From Smittium mucronatum (Eukaryota > Kickxellomycota > Harpellomycetes > Harpellales > Legeriomycetaceae): a DNA stretch of 35,119 bases. The notes beneath the pieces were generated by a model that did not search any database, was not told the origin of the DNA, and was given only the letters and a program-made list of their open reading frames with translations. The translations under genes and the position numbers were made by a program. Shown here piece by piece: positions 1 to 12,239 of this stretch; positions within the stretch are counted from its first letter, which is position 1; every line of letters starts with the position of its first letter. The stretch is taken from positions 1-35,119 of the forward strand of contig LSSL01004249.1 of the NCBI GenBank assembly GCA_001953115.1. Reading direction: 5' to 3'.

Positions 1-590
1 TTTTTTATCACGGAATTTTATTGTAAGATAACGTAATTAAAAACTACACTATAAAAATATGAAAAAAAGAAAAAGACGTATAAAAAAGACCACTACCCTA
101 AATACAATGAGCTCCATTGCCGGACTACTGGTTGCGTACCTAATGGAAAAGGGTGCAATCTACCAACCGAAAGACCCTCTCTGGCATTGCTTCAAATAGG
201 CTGGATGACTGAATTTTCAATCAGTCAAGAATTAAGCTCTTTTTCAATGAACAATAATTCGTTGAAGCTATTAAGCACCTATTTGGAGCTTATTTCTAAT
301 AGGATTAATAAAACTAAACACCTAAACAAACACAGGTTTGATCGAGATGATTTTCCTACAAATAGCTGTTAGACGCTGAGATCCGTCTGGCTGTCGAACG
401 CTAGATTTGTGCACTAGACCATGTCTCAGATATGCTAAACGATCGGTTCATCATGTTTCGAGATGTACCTCCTCTATAATCGCTGTGCACTGTCTACACT
501 ACCCCCAAACACGAATAATACATCGTTGTGTGAAATTTTAGTTTAGTGTACTTCGAAAAGTAGACTATTAAGCTCATAAACCACAGCAAG
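1..590 (-). repeat. Dispersed repeat, copy A (poly(A)-ended, cut by window edge)
   Basis: Read on the minus strand this segment ends in TAAAATTCCGTGATA followed by a run of A (plus-strand positions 1-20). The same end, with a longer A run, is found at 22451-22475 in the opposite orientation. Other shared blocks are CGGTTGGTAGATTGC (plus 155-169 here, 22289-22303 there) and CGGATCTCAGC near 380. Overall the two copies look roughly two-thirds identical over about 600 bases. A 3' poly(A) run suggests a SINE or a 5'-truncated LINE. I could not find convincing A and B boxes of a tRNA-derived SINE, and no protein is recoverable. Confidence 0.7.
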
Positions 591-1368
591 GTATTCCCCT
601 CTTAGGGCTTGTGCTCTAGAAATCTCTAGTTTTTTTTAAAAAAGCTATAGGCTAAAACAAATCCGTTCAGTATTTTTTTGTGTATTTTATTTGGCCAATG
701 TTTTTTTAAATGTCGAATAAGCTTTGCAATATTTCTCTTTTTGGAAAAATTACACCTAGTTTATTTGGGAGATTCTCTTAGATTAGACTTTCTTTTAAAA
801 TTTAATCCATTGTTTAAATTAAAATTTAATCTTCACTAAACCAATAGAAATGGTAAATAATTTTAGTTCTAATAAAGCTCCATTATTAAGCCAATTTTAA
901 ATTTCCTTTTAAAATTCCAATTTTGAAATGTCCAATAAAATCATAATTTATCTTTCAAATTATTTTCAAATTAGGAAAATATTAAAAAATTAATGGGGAA
1001 GTGTCTTCTCATAGAGAATCTCCAATTATACAAAAAAAATGCCTTTTTCTGAATCAATTTAACTTTTTTTTATTGATTGACTTTACTTTTATCCAGTAAT
1101 TTTTTTGAATTGATTGGACTTTTTCCCAAATTGATATTTTTTTGTCATAATTGGGTTAACTTTTTTCGAATTTGATTTAGAAAAGGTGTTAGATATATTT
1201 TTTCTTATCGAATAGAAAATGTTAGATTTCACAAATGGGAATTCTTGATATTTCTGAGACTATTAATGTAAATGGCTAAAATAATTAAATAATCGGGTTG
1301 AACTTAGATTTTTTTAATTTTTTTAATAAGGTTATATATATTCATTGAAACGATATCCCGCGGTAGAA
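591..1368. other. AT-rich upstream region of RAD2
   Basis: This is very AT-rich sequence with many T runs between repeat copy A and the RAD2 start codon. I see no open frame, RNA gene or distinct promoter motif beyond generic AT-rich and TATA-like stretches such as the one at 1333-1340. Confidence 0.5.
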
Positions 1369-4300
1369 ATGGGTGTTACAGGGCTCTGGAAAGTAGTAAA
1401 AGAAGATCTAAAGCCCATCAGATTGGAAGTCCTAGAAAATAAAAGATTGGCAGTGGATGCTTCAATATGGATTCACCAATTTGTTAAAGCCATGAGGGAC
1501 AGTTCGGGATTAGAAATTGATAATGGCCACATAAGTGGTTTTTTTAAAAGAATATGCAAGATTCTTCATTATGGAATACTCCCAATTTTCGTTTTTGACG
1601 GAGCTCCTCCAAATATCAAAAGGAAAACAATGGTACTTTCATTATAGCATTATAGAAAAAAGAGCCTTTTAATTTGTTATTATTGTGAATTTATCTCGGT
1701 GGATTTCTTTCCGGGATGTTAATAACATTTCTACAAGTCTTATGTTTCACGTGTATATCTAAATTTTATTTAGGAATTTAGAAAATTTAGACAGAATGAT
1801 CACGAAAGAAGAATAAAATTAGCCGCTTCAAAGCTTCTTTCTGCAAAACTGAAGGCTCAAGTTCTGGGCGATGTTATTTCAAACTCTTCTTCTACTCCAC
1901 GCCAAGAGCTAAAAATCTCATCCGAAACCAAAAGTCCTGCAAATAAGAAAATTACGCCGACAAGTGGTAATAAAAGATCCAGGGACGATTACGAGCTCCC
2001 GGAAGTTCAATACAAACAAGTAAATGGTTCATTTGTTGGAGAAATCAAAAAAAATTCACCTGATATTAGACTACCGACTTTGGATGAGATTGAATCATCA
2101 AATACTTGGGGTAAAATGATATCTGATAGAAAAACTATAAGCGGGTATGAAATAGGGAATTTCGACTTTGAAGGAACTCAGAATGTCTCTCCAGGAACAT
2201 CAAATAGTGCCAATCCAGGCAATAAATTATCTCACAGTGAAATTGATGAACTTCTTAAAAATATCGATATAGATGGAGAGCAATTTTTAGAATTGCCCAT
2301 TGAACTTCAGTACGCGGTATTAAAAGAATTAAAGGACCATTCAAGACAGACTTCTTTTAAAAGGCTCAAGTCAATGGTGGAGAATTCTAAAACGGCTATG
2401 GATTTTTCTCAAATGCAAATTGAAAATTTAGTAAAAAGAAATAAATTCATGCAAGGTTTTATGGGAGTATCTGGTGCCCAACATAGAATAATGTCTACTA
2501 AAACAGGCGAAAGTTTTAAAATTAATTCTGTTGCCTCACAAAGGGATGTTAAATACGTTTTAATTCGTAGCGATGGACCTGGAGGTGGGTGGAAGTTAGG
2601 TGCTCCAAATTCAGCTTCAGATCAAAAAAATAGCGTTGAGGAGGCTTCGAAAACTTCAAATAGCTACAAATCTATCGATTCAAGTGAGATCATCCCTAAT
2701 GATAAAAATCTAATCTTGAACCTCCCTTTGGAATTGATCGATTCCTCCAAAGAAATTGTTGGTGAAAATTCTTTACTTAATCCAATTAATATTAATGACT
2801 CTATTGAGGATTCTAAAACGGTCTTAATAAGCTCTAGTGACAGTGATGATTTTGAGGACGTTGAGATACCTGTTGACGCAGAAAAGGCTGATGATAACTT
2901 TGGGGATTCTCAAAATTCACAGAATGATATTTTTGACTCGCCTTCTAAATCATCTTCTATTAAAATGGACTTTAAATTATCTGACTCTAGAGATAAGTTT
3001 ACTTCATTCTCTGGACATATAAAATCAGCTAAAAAATTTGGTAATGAAAAACTTTTAAGTTTATCATTTGATACAAGTGATAGCGATCTTAATGACTCTG
3101 ATGATGGACCTTATAATCAGGATGAATTTTATTTAGACCCTATTTTTGAGGATGATAACTCAGATAAAAAATCCACTAGTAGCAATAAATGTATCAACAG
3201 CACGATGATAACTTCAAATGAACCATATAGATTAAATCTATTAAAAAAGTTGGCTCCAGAGGCTGAGAAAAAACCCACTACCGTTGACTGTTCAATGACC
3301 AGTGCTTCATTCGATGAAAGAGATCCTGTCGTCGATCTTAATATTCAAGAATCTAAATCTAAAAATTCATATTTTAATGGGAATTCCAAATCGGATGCTG
3401 GAGCTCCATATGAAATTAACCAAATATCATATAAAAGGGAAGACGATCTATCCAACTTATGTTTATCTACTGACATTGAAATTTTAAATAAACCTCTTAA
3501 TTCGAATAACCCCATTTTAATTGAATTTAATGACTCACCAGAACCTATCTATGATGCGTTGTTCGCTAGCTCCAAAGAACACATTCACCTACAAAAATCT
3601 AAATCTTTTAGTGGGGATGATGAAAAGCCTACAGCAAACTCCCAATTATTCGATATGGACACTACCACTTCTAAACCCATATGCCACAGCGAATCTTTTA
3701 AATTAAATAGTGATTATCTTAAAGAGGACTCTAAAATAATTGTTGACATCGATCGATTGGATTCAAGCATTAGCATTCCTGTAAAAGGTATACCAAAATC
3801 GTTCCCGGATTCTGATAATTATTCGGATGAAGAAAAAAAAAAACTTGATATAGTAACTACAGTTTCAATTTTACGTCCTAAAAGTCTAATATCAGAAGGT
3901 CTTTCCAAAAAAAATCTGCGTACTGAATTTAAGCCAATCATTATAGATCCTGAGAAAGTTTCTCATTATGATGACCCCAATTATAGTTCAGTTAAAAACG
4001 AAGACAACATTTCCCATAATCTCATGGACGAAAGTCCAGATAGTGATGTCAAGATCTCAAAAAAAAAAAAACATCAGTTTGTTTCACCCAGCAATTCAAT
4101 ATCTATCCAAAAATCCTCTGAAACCGTTGATATAGATTCTAACGAAACTTTGGCAACTCCTTCTCCATCAATAAAAACTGTTGAAATCTCTAAAAAAACA
4201 GATACTCCTTTAAAAAGCATAGGTAGCACTCCAAATAGCACATCTAATGATTCTTATACTCCCAGCAAAAAGTATGTGTTTTCACCTTTCAGCCCCTCCA

Positions 4301-5610
4301 GCGTTGATTCGCTATTAAGTGAAAATTCAATCGAGAAAAAAGATTTCCTTTTCGCTTCTAGATCATTAGAAAAGTTGGATAGCGAATCTCCTAGTAAGTC
4401 TCTTTTGAAAAATTTGAGTAAAATTCACAAAGATTCTATAGAGCAAATTAGGGACAGTAACAAAACTCTCTACCAAGCCCGCCGCGACGCAGCAGTATCA
4501 ATAACCGACACAATTTTGGATGATATTAGAACTCTTTTAGGAATATTTAAAATACCTTACATAACTGCTCCTGAAGAGGCTGAATCCAGCTGTGCATTAT
4601 TAGAAATTAAGGGCCATGTTGATGGTGTAATAACCGATGATAGTGACGTTCTTTTATTTGGATCAAAAAATGTGTATAGGAATTTTTTTAACTTGGAAAA
4701 ATTGGTCATGAAATATGAATATAATGGCTACAGTCGAGCTAGATTAATATTCTACAGTTATTTTCTTGGTAGTGATTATACAGTTGGGGTGAACGGGATT
4801 GGACCTACCTCGGTTGCTGTAATTTACTCGTTTTTTGGGAATTTTAGTAATATCTCAAGAGTAAGCGATGCAAACGTCACAAATTTGGGAAATATGGAAA
4901 TTCCTAGCGATCTTTTAGAGTTAGATTTGGATCATGAATTGGGTTTAGAGCTTTTAGATGGAGCTTCAACGACTGAACATTGTTCGAGGAAAGCAAGATT
5001 GATGATGTTACTACTAAAACATTTTTATAAATTTGCCATAATGTCCAGAGAATCCACATTAATTGTTAAGAAGGGCGCGCCAAAATTTTTGATAAAATTA
5101 GCTAATCTTGCTGGTAAAATTGAATTCCCGCCTGATTTTCCTGATATTAATGTTGCTAAAGCATATCTAAGTCCACGTGTTTATGAAATCGATAATATTA
5201 AAAATATTAACCCAAGGAAAAAAAATAAAATCGAAAAAAACCCCCAGGATGAACCTATTAATGTTCAAACAAGTTCTGGTATGAATTTTGAATGGGGAGT
5301 TCCAGACCTTGATTTAATACAGACTTATATGTCTGAAAAAGTCGCCTTAAGTGAGGAAAAAGTTGACCAAATGGTACTGCCAATAATCAAAAAGATAATA
5401 GAGAGAAAGCAAGGCTCAAGTAGTGATCGTGGGAATCCAAATTCTAAGAGACAAACCTTGCTAACTAATTCGTTCTTTGGTATTAAGAATAATAAACCTC
5501 CAAAACCATCCTTTTCCAAAAACGGAAATCCTTCTGAAAAGAATGACTCTAAAAGCAAACTCAAAAATGTAAATTCAAATATTAACGGTACTCCATCGTG
5601 GTTTTTGTAA
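1369..5610 (+). CDS. RAD2: DNA repair endonuclease RAD2/XPG (ERCC5), two exons
   Basis: This is the structure-specific 3' flap endonuclease of nucleotide excision repair in the nucleus, working with TFIIH. Exon 1 is 1369-1632. A GT-AG intron covers 1633-1773, and exon 2 runs 1774-5610, giving 1366 aa. The ATG at 1369 is chosen because it gives the canonical N terminus MGVTGLW. The N domain (about 1-95) holds the metal ligands D30 (VDAS) and D77 (VFDG). A long Ser/Asp/Lys-rich spacer follows, with a conserved LPIELQYAVLKEL segment near its start. The I domain (about 985-1110) carries APEEAE (E1023, E1025), ITDDSD (D1043, D1044, D1046) and the helix-hairpin part LGSDYTVGVNGIG (D1089), so all catalytic residues are present. 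The basic C terminus has a PIP-like QTLLTNSFF at 1315. It is longer than human XPG (1186 aa) and yeast Rad2 (1031 aa), through spacer expansion. It converges with UTP4. Confidence 0.95.
1633..1773 (+). other. RAD2 intron
   Basis: This is a 141-base intron, GTACTT at the 5' end and TTATTTAG at the 3' end. It is placed by joining K-R-K-T-M of exon 1 to E-F-R-K-F of exon 2, both in phase 0. This restores the XPG N-domain alignment, and exon 2 is open upstream as far as the acceptor. The region has in-frame stops if not removed. Confidence 0.85.
2821..2874 (+). other. Acidic TFIIH/SUMO-binding-like motif in the RAD2 spacer
   Basis: Residues 438-454 of RAD2 read VLISSSDSDDFEDVEIP. A hydrophobic VLI followed by Ser/Asp is a SUMO-interacting-motif pattern. 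DDFEDVEI matches the acidic, aromatic-x-x-Val pattern by which XPC, TFIIE-alpha, UVSSA and Rad2 contact the PH domain of TFIIH p62/Tfb1. The family pattern is known; its function here is inferred. Confidence 0.5.
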
Positions 5611-5964
5611 AAATCGTTTTTTAAATGTCAAAACTCGGCTGATATACTCTCAATCATCGACGAATTTTAATGACGGAATGAAATCGGATGCTGAATTTCT
5701 GTGAACCCTACCACCAATTATTTCTTGTAGTTATAGCTGCCTTAAAATAGAGTTGATCCCTTTTAAAAACCTGAAATTCATAAATTCTTGTAAATAATAT
5801 CGTAATCCATTAAGATTTTTTTTTTTGAATTTTACTTTGTTTAATGTATATTGTAATTTATTCTTTAGTTATAAAAGTTTCGCGAGTATAAAAAAAATGA
5901 ATCAAGGGGAAATATTAATGTATTTTCTTTGAGATTGTAAAAAAATTTGTAATTTATTAATCGA
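5611..5964. other. Convergent intergenic spacer between RAD2 and UTP4
   Basis: This spacer of about 350 bases separates two tail-to-tail genes. TTTATT at 5858-5863 reads AATAAA on the minus strand and could be the UTP4 poly(A) signal. I see no canonical AATAAA for RAD2 here and no other feature. Confidence 0.5.
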
Positions 5965-8900
5965 CTACTCATTTGCACCGAATTTCTTTCTAATTAGCGC
6001 AGGTGGTAAGATCCCGATTACGTCGATCTCAGGTCTTTCTGCAATAACAAGTTGGTTAGGTCCTATGAAAGATGCACCCATAATAGGTTGGTACCGTCTA
6101 GTATACGAGAAGTTGAAATCACCCGACTCCGAAATGACGCCAGCGTGCAAGAAATTCGACAGCAGACCATTTTTAATCCTTTTTAGATTTTCCTCGACTT
6201 TCTGGTCGGCGTTTTGTAAACTTTCGGAATGAGAGTCTGTTTTTGATTTTGAATCTCCAATTTGATCTGACTCTGACGGCTCATCTGTTTTTTTAGGTAT
6301 ACTAGGTAGGTCTTCGGGGACGTCGAAGAAGTCAGCTATAAATCGTGAGCTGGTTTGGCCCCTGGCTAATTTTTTATAAAAGTCCTTTTTGTTCATTCTT
6401 TTCTTAGAATTGGTGTTTGATGGTCGTTTTTGGGAAGAATTAGTATTTGAAGATTCCAATAAATATTTCTTTATATCAGCAATAATCTCGTTTTGGACCA
6501 AGTTGCGATTGTAAACGTTGCGGATAAGTTTTAGATCACCAATAGGAGAATTGGTATCAATCTTGCAGACATAATTGGAACCCCAAGCATATAAAACTCC
6601 AGTTTCAGATGGATCAATAGTTAGGTTACTTATTCTTAAATTGAAACTAAAGAGAAATTCTGGGAATTGAGAGGGTGGATTTTCCACAGACCAACGAGAA
6701 AGGCTAGATTTAGCAACATCCCATAAAATTATATAGTTGTTGGAGTAAACAATAGCTAGATTATATTTAGAGTCATCATTTTCCAAAAAGATCAAAGATA
6801 TAGGGAAGGAGCTAAATTCAATTGCGTAGTTTGGAAGTTCGCTGTGTACAGACATTGTTTCCAAATCTGATATGGTGATGTGGCCGGATGTATCGGAGGA
6901 AGCCAAATACTTTGAATCATAGCTTGAAGCGATTGAATTGATAGAGCAAAATCCTTTTGGGGAGAGAAGGTTTGAATCTTGGCTTAAAGTAAAAGAGGAA
7001 TTCTTCAAAAAGACGTGGATGTTGTCGCTGGTTACATGAGCCTCGCAATCAGAGTTTTTTAATTCAGTATCGAAGGGGGCTCGATGTTGGCAATTAACCA
7101 TTGAGACGGAAAATTTATACTCAGATGGTAGACCAGGTTTCTTTTCGCTTTCGTCTTCGATCATTTCAATCACGTACAAAAGAAGCTCATTGGTTCCAAT
7201 AACCAAATATCTGCTATCCTTTGTAAAATATAACTTGTATGCGAATTTCGAAAGGTTTTCAAGACTCTTGATCAAATTGGCAGGAATGTTGAAGAAATTT
7301 TCAACTTTTTTAATGTAAATTGAATCAGTTTTATCTAAATTACCCAAAACTCTGAACAATTTGACCTGTTCGTTGTCAGAAAGTGCAATCCATCTTCCAT
7401 TGGGAGATATAGAGCTACACACTATGCTACTTGCCAACTTTAAGATTAAAAAGGAGGAAGATGTTGTTAAAAAAGAATTAAGTAAAGAATTTTTAAAAAT
7501 TTTTATAAGAAAATTCATGTAGTATAGAAATAAACGCTTACAATAGGCTGGATAGTTATAATAGGTTCGGAATCGTTTTCTTTTTCCAAAACAGTTCCAT
7601 TATCCAAAATTTTAGCTAGTTCTTGGCTTTCAGAAGAGGCTTGGCCAATTTTCCATAGTTTCAGGTCTTTAGATTCGCGCATGAGCATTAGACGATCAAC
7701 GTCAGAAAAGCTAAGGACGCCATTTTGTGTAGGGAAAAAGGGGAAATGAACAGGTAAGGAATCAGATATTCTTCTGGATTCGTAAACAATAATTTGACCG
7801 TCAACACCACCACTGACTACGACTGTGCCTCCAGTATAATTTTGAACAGAAATAGCTTTAACGTCATGAGAGTGAGATCTTTTGAAGCCCATTTCAATCC
7901 ATCGTGTAACGGATAAAATGGATTCTGCAGGTTGTGCAGAGCTTTTAAATTTTTTTTTAGAATTTTTAGTATTATGAAAATCTCTAAATTGGATAACTGA
8001 ATTATCAACCCCAGAGGCGTAAAGATATGTGCGGTCCTAAAAAATATATAAGGTGAAGTTTTTAAGATTTTAGTAAATAATACAATAAAAAATGACAGAG
8101 TTATTAATAGCCTAAAGAGTGTGAGAGAGAAAGAAAAAAAGAAAAAAGAAATACCTTGTTTGTTGCCAGGCAAATTATATCAGCATCGTGAGACTTAATA
8201 GTTTGGTTCGCCACACATAAGTTGGAGTCCCAAAAAGTTACATTTCCACAACTATCACCACTAGCAAGAATGTTTCCATTGAGCATAATTAAATCCCATA
8301 CAATTGTTATTGTGTCGGAATCGCGATTAGCAGTCATTCTGTTCATGATTCTTCCACCAAAAACATCCCAACAACGAATACAGCCATCGTCAGAGCCACC
8401 GAAAATCTTGGAATCATCTTCAGACCAACATAGGGATAATATTTTGTTTTTAGTATGCTCAAGATTTTTAGTGTAAGTGAGACCTCCGTCGGTAATATCG
8501 AAGAGGCGGATATAACCATCGTCAGTAGCAGCAGAAATTGTGGTGTTGGCATTATTTACGGATAATTTCCAAATAGAGCCACCGTAAGAGTCTAGAGCCT
8601 TCTTTGGAAGTGAAGAGGATAAGCTCCACTCGATTATAGCTCCATTTGTGCCCGCAGAAAATAATCTTGGAGGTGCAGAAGTTAAATTTTTTATAGCAAT
8701 GTTACGCTCCTCTTTGGTTTCGTATAATTCTTTATCTTCAGCAGTTAATTCTACCTGATGTGACCACACAAGTGTTTCTAGACTAAGTCCCTTTGGTCCA
8801 GGAATGTTCTATTAATAATTTAAAGAGATTAGAATAAAAAATATGCGAAAAAATAAATAAATATAAAAAATAAAAGCTTACCCTTTCCAAAACGTATTTT

Positions 8901-9043
8901 CCATTAAAGCTCCAAAGCTCAATGTCACCGTTGGCTCTTCCAACAGCCAAATATTTTTTTCCTTTCCAAGTCGAAGGGGTATGAGCCATTGCATTAATTG
9001 TTGACGGAGTATAGTCAGCAAACCTGATCCGATGTATCTCCAT
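5965..9043 (-). CDS. UTP4: U3 snoRNP protein UTP4 / Cirhin (WD40), four exons
   Basis: UTP4 is a t-UTP/UTP-A subunit of the nucleolar small-subunit processome, needed for early 18S pre-rRNA transcription and processing. Exons on the minus strand are 9043-8882, 8808-8155, 8036-7542 and 7437-5965, all joined in phase 0, giving 927 aa. The N terminus MEIHRIRFADYTPSTINA and the block LAVGRANGDIELW are hallmarks of the family. At least seven WD40-like units follow, for example IFGGSDDGCIRCWDV, LASGDSCGNVTFWD and VVSGGVDGQIIVYE. The C terminus RYQPIMGASFIG ... ILPPALIRKKFGA is also diagnostic. The protein is longer than human Cirhin (686 aa) or yeast Utp4 (776 aa); the extra length includes a Ser/Lys/Asp-rich insertion between about positions 6180 and 6440. 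The last exon boundary is the least certain. Confidence 0.93.
7438..7541 (-). other. UTP4 intron 3
   Basis: This 104-base intron starts GTAAGC and ends TCTTAAAG on the minus strand, with a TTTTAAC branch-like sequence. The acceptor before TTGGCAAGT is the only nearby AG that keeps the frame into SSIVCSSISPNGRW. The coding frame continues upstream into the intron by chance, so the boundary is inferred. Confidence 0.7.
8037..8154 (-). other. UTP4 intron 2
   Basis: This 118-base intron starts GTATTT and ends TTTTTAG on the minus strand. It joins LATNK to DRTYLYASGVDNS within a WD40 unit. It has a strong pyrimidine-rich stretch just after the donor site. Confidence 0.85.
8809..8881 (-). other. 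UTP4 intron 1
   Basis: This 73-base intron starts GTAAGC and ends AATAG on the minus strand. Splicing joins KYVLER to NIPGPKGLS, which restores the family sequence. Confidence 0.85.
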
Positions 9044-10429
9044 TTTTTATATTTTTAGCGGTTAATCGATTGATGGCTTTTAAATACTCGATATAGAGAT
9101 TATTGAAGAAAAGGCAGTTTGTAGCTGGTTGTTATTTTCCCTTTTTTTTAAGATTATTCTAATGGAAGGTTTTACAAATGCTATTCGTTTGATAAAATTT
9201 GTTTTTTCTATGGAAAGGCTTCCAATTGTGAGATATAATCTTATTTTTTCTTATAGACTTCTTGGGTACTGGACTAAAATTGTCAATATTTGATTTTTTC
9301 AATAAAACGTCTAAAATTTTTTTTATTTGAATGATCGAAAAAAAAAAAAATTGAAGAAATAAATTTGGCCAATGAAAAATTGTTATAATTTTTTTTCAAT
9401 TGGCAAATCAATTCGTGTTTCTAAATTTAATTTTCTATAACTAATCAACGATATTATATTTGTGGCGCTAAGTGTAAAAGCACTAATTTTTTTGATAAAG
9501 GTTGAATTTATTTTGAATCTTCATCAACCAAAATTTAATCATATTTTGCCCAAACAAAGTAATCATAATTACCTCAATAAAATTCCTTACTAGAAAATTT
9601 TGAAATAAAATTATTTCCGCATGTCCTAAAGGTCATAACGTTTTTAAATTTTCTAGATTAATTCTATACTATGATCTGAACTTTTTTTTATAATAAATAC
9701 AAATCATCCTTATAAAGACTAGAAATAGGATTGTTACGGTAAGAAAACTTAGCCTGTAAAGAATCTAGAAAAAAATGAATATATATTTTCCGTTTGATTG
9801 ATATAAATAATTGTATTTGCTTATAGTTATTTTTTAATATTTAGGACAGATTACTTCCTAAATTTTAGTCTTAACGGTAAAACTTGTGATTGTAAAAGCT
9901 AATGAATTAATTTCATTTGACTCTTTTATTTCCTGATTAAAATTTGGGAGTGTCACAAACTAGATAGCTGGCTTCAGAAACTTATAGATATTTTAAAAAA
10001 AATTTATACCTTTAAAATCAAATTTAGATTGTTTTATCTACACATTCATTATGAAGTTTTATGTTATTGCAGATCACAACAAAATCTATATCTCATATTT
10101 TTATATTAATTTTAATTGCTAATTATATATATATATTATAATAAATTAACCTTTTCCAGGCCCAAATTCGTGCCTTGCCCATATTTGCGTATATTTTCAT
10201 TTCTAATTGGCTCAAAAATATGATCAGTCCAATGATATACAAATAAAATTAAACTAATAATAGCATTGAGCGAAAAGTGAAAGCCATTTTTTGTACTATC
10301 GCCCCTGAAAGAGTTAAGAAATAAACTTATCTTCTTTTACAAAAAAAAAGATTGATGAAAGAAAACACTAAAATTGAAAGTATTTATACATTCAAAAGCT
10401 CATATAAGTTAATATAACAGGTCTAAACC
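9044..10429. other. AT-rich spacer upstream of UTP4
   Basis: About 1.4 kb of AT-rich DNA contains the UTP4 promoter side and then featureless sequence with many short A and T runs. I could not recognise a gene, RNA or element in it. Confidence 0.5.
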
Positions 10430-11210
10430 CAAAGCCTAAAACTTAATCAGCCAGCAGGCTATTCTTCGACCAAGATTTTGGCACTTTTAAATATATAACT
10501 ACTATTTTTTAATGATTAAATGGTTTTCGTCCGCTTAAGCTATAAAAAATAGATTTTTTTTACTAGGTAATTTGAAAAAAATATGCGAATCCTGAAAAAT
10601 TCTTCAAACTCTGGAATAAATGTGTAGAATCTATTTTTTATAAAATATTTTTGTCAGCGAATTTCGGGAAAAGTTGCAAAAATTATGAATTCGCTTTATC
10701 GAAAGTTATTTTTATTTCGTTCATTGAATCAGTGGTCTAAAAATGAATTAATACTTCATATTTCGTTTTGGAACTCAATAATATTCTGAAACTCCTTGTT
10801 TAACTAGTCGATATTATCTATTTGAATATTAACTAGGTACATTCTATAATTACTAATTATAATAAATTGAACTTTTTATCTAATGGATAGCGATAGCTAC
10901 AATTTAACCAGCTTTACTGAAATGGTAAAAAAAAGATATATCTAATTGATAAAATATCAGTAAAACGAAACAAAGAATGATTTGGATAAATCATTTCCAT
11001 GGATTTAACATATTATAAGACAAGTATTAGCCTGAAGTAAAAAAATTTTTTAATGTTTTTATCTAAAAATTTTTTGATGGAAATTTCCGAAATTTAGGGA
11101 TAAAAATTACTGGAAATAAATAGATTATATCATATTTTTTAAAATTTGAGGGAATTTACTAATTTCAACCACTATAATTCAGAGAAATAGAATATAAATA
11201 TTTCCGACAT
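10430..11210 (+). repeat. Left direct repeat of the DIRS-like unit (uninterrupted)
   Basis: This sequence aligns, by eye at roughly 60-65% identity with small gaps, to 15460-15700 joined to 17401-17930. Good matching blocks include AGAATCTATTTTTTA near 10626 and 15628, TCTATTTGAA near 10816 and 17523, and ATTTGATAAAAT-type sequence near 10945 and 17650. Similarity is clear from about 10570 to 11180 and weaker outside that. Confidence 0.6.
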
Positions 11211-11732
11211 TTATCGGATAGCAAAATCGAACTTCCAAAACCCAATAAAAATTTAATGCGTATATAATATACAAGATATAATTTTTTTTAAATAATACTG
11301 TAAGTACGGTATTATGATGCCCTTATAATCTTTTCTTTCGTAAAGATACTCTAACAGCTATAAAAAAAATTTTCTTTATAAAATTCAAAAAAATTTAAAT
11401 ATCAAATATGTATAAATATACTGAAACAAATCACAATAAACTCGCCTCATTTTTAAAATATCTACTATGCGTTATGAACAAAAAAAATGAAAAAGAGGAC
11501 ACGTTTTTAGCCACAAGAACATCCGCTAAATATCCCTAGGCCTACCCGGGGCTCTTTGAAGCTCGCTTTTAAATTGAAGAGGATTTATTCCTCGCCTGAA
11601 TAATGTAAGTAGATCAAGATAACGTGATGTAATCATACCCAAGAAGTAGTTCTATGAAATATCAGCCACCTCCAAATAAGTATTTGGCTTCAGCAGAAGT
11701 ATTAAGGCAGATTATGCGCCATATGTGATATA
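11211..11732. other. Start of internal region of the DIRS-like unit
   Basis: AT-rich sequence becomes less so from about 11500, with a GC-richer patch near 11537-11580. Short coding-like pieces appear in shifting frames, probably the 5' part of the decayed Gag, but none can be assigned. Confidence 0.4.
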
Positions 11733-12028
11733 AGCTGCCCTAGAGCAGGCCATTAGATATATGGATTTTTACTTGAATCAGATAATCCAAGCAACTCCGA
11801 TACTATAGATCGAAGACCCGCGTATTTTATTTTCAAATGCAGTGAGGACTTGATTATTAGAAATTACAGAGTGTTTAACTCTATGATTCTCAAAAAACCC
11901 AAAAAATGGAATTTTTATAACAGCAAAGTTATTTCAACAAAAAAAAGCTGAAAAAAGACTTCTGTTGGATCAAGAAAAGATTGGCGCGTTAATAAAGTTC
12001 AAGAAACTGGAGAAATATCCCAGAATCT
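11733..12028 (+). pseudogene. Gag-like ORF remnant of the DIRS-like element
   Basis: One frame reads ALEQAIRYMDFYLNQIIQAT, then a stop, IEDPRILFSNAVR, two stops, and LLLDQEKIGALIKFKKL to a stop at 12026-12028. Only three internal stops interrupt about 98 codons. The pattern of a helical segment, then ILFSNAVR, then LLDQEKIGAL resembles, from memory of the family, the ORF1/Gag proteins of DIRS-like elements in early-diverging fungi. The assignment leans heavily on its position upstream of the RT. Confidence 0.4.
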
Positions 12029-12239
12029 AAAATATCTTCGAATAGAGCCTACATAATTAATAATAAGATAGTGTTAGTAGCTATTCTGCTCTGGATTAAG
12101 CCCTTGAAATTCATTTCTGGCTGCCGCATCTAAAAACCACCTGCATAAAGGAAGTTTTCTAGGGGGAGGTGGGGGTCACAGAATGGGTTCTCAATAGTGA
12201 AAACCCAAGTCCATTCCTGTAAAGATCCACGTTGAATAT

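Noticed and set aside
187..372. 61-codon open frame near the left edge
   Set aside because: It lies inside dispersed repeat copy A and the frame is not preserved in copy B.
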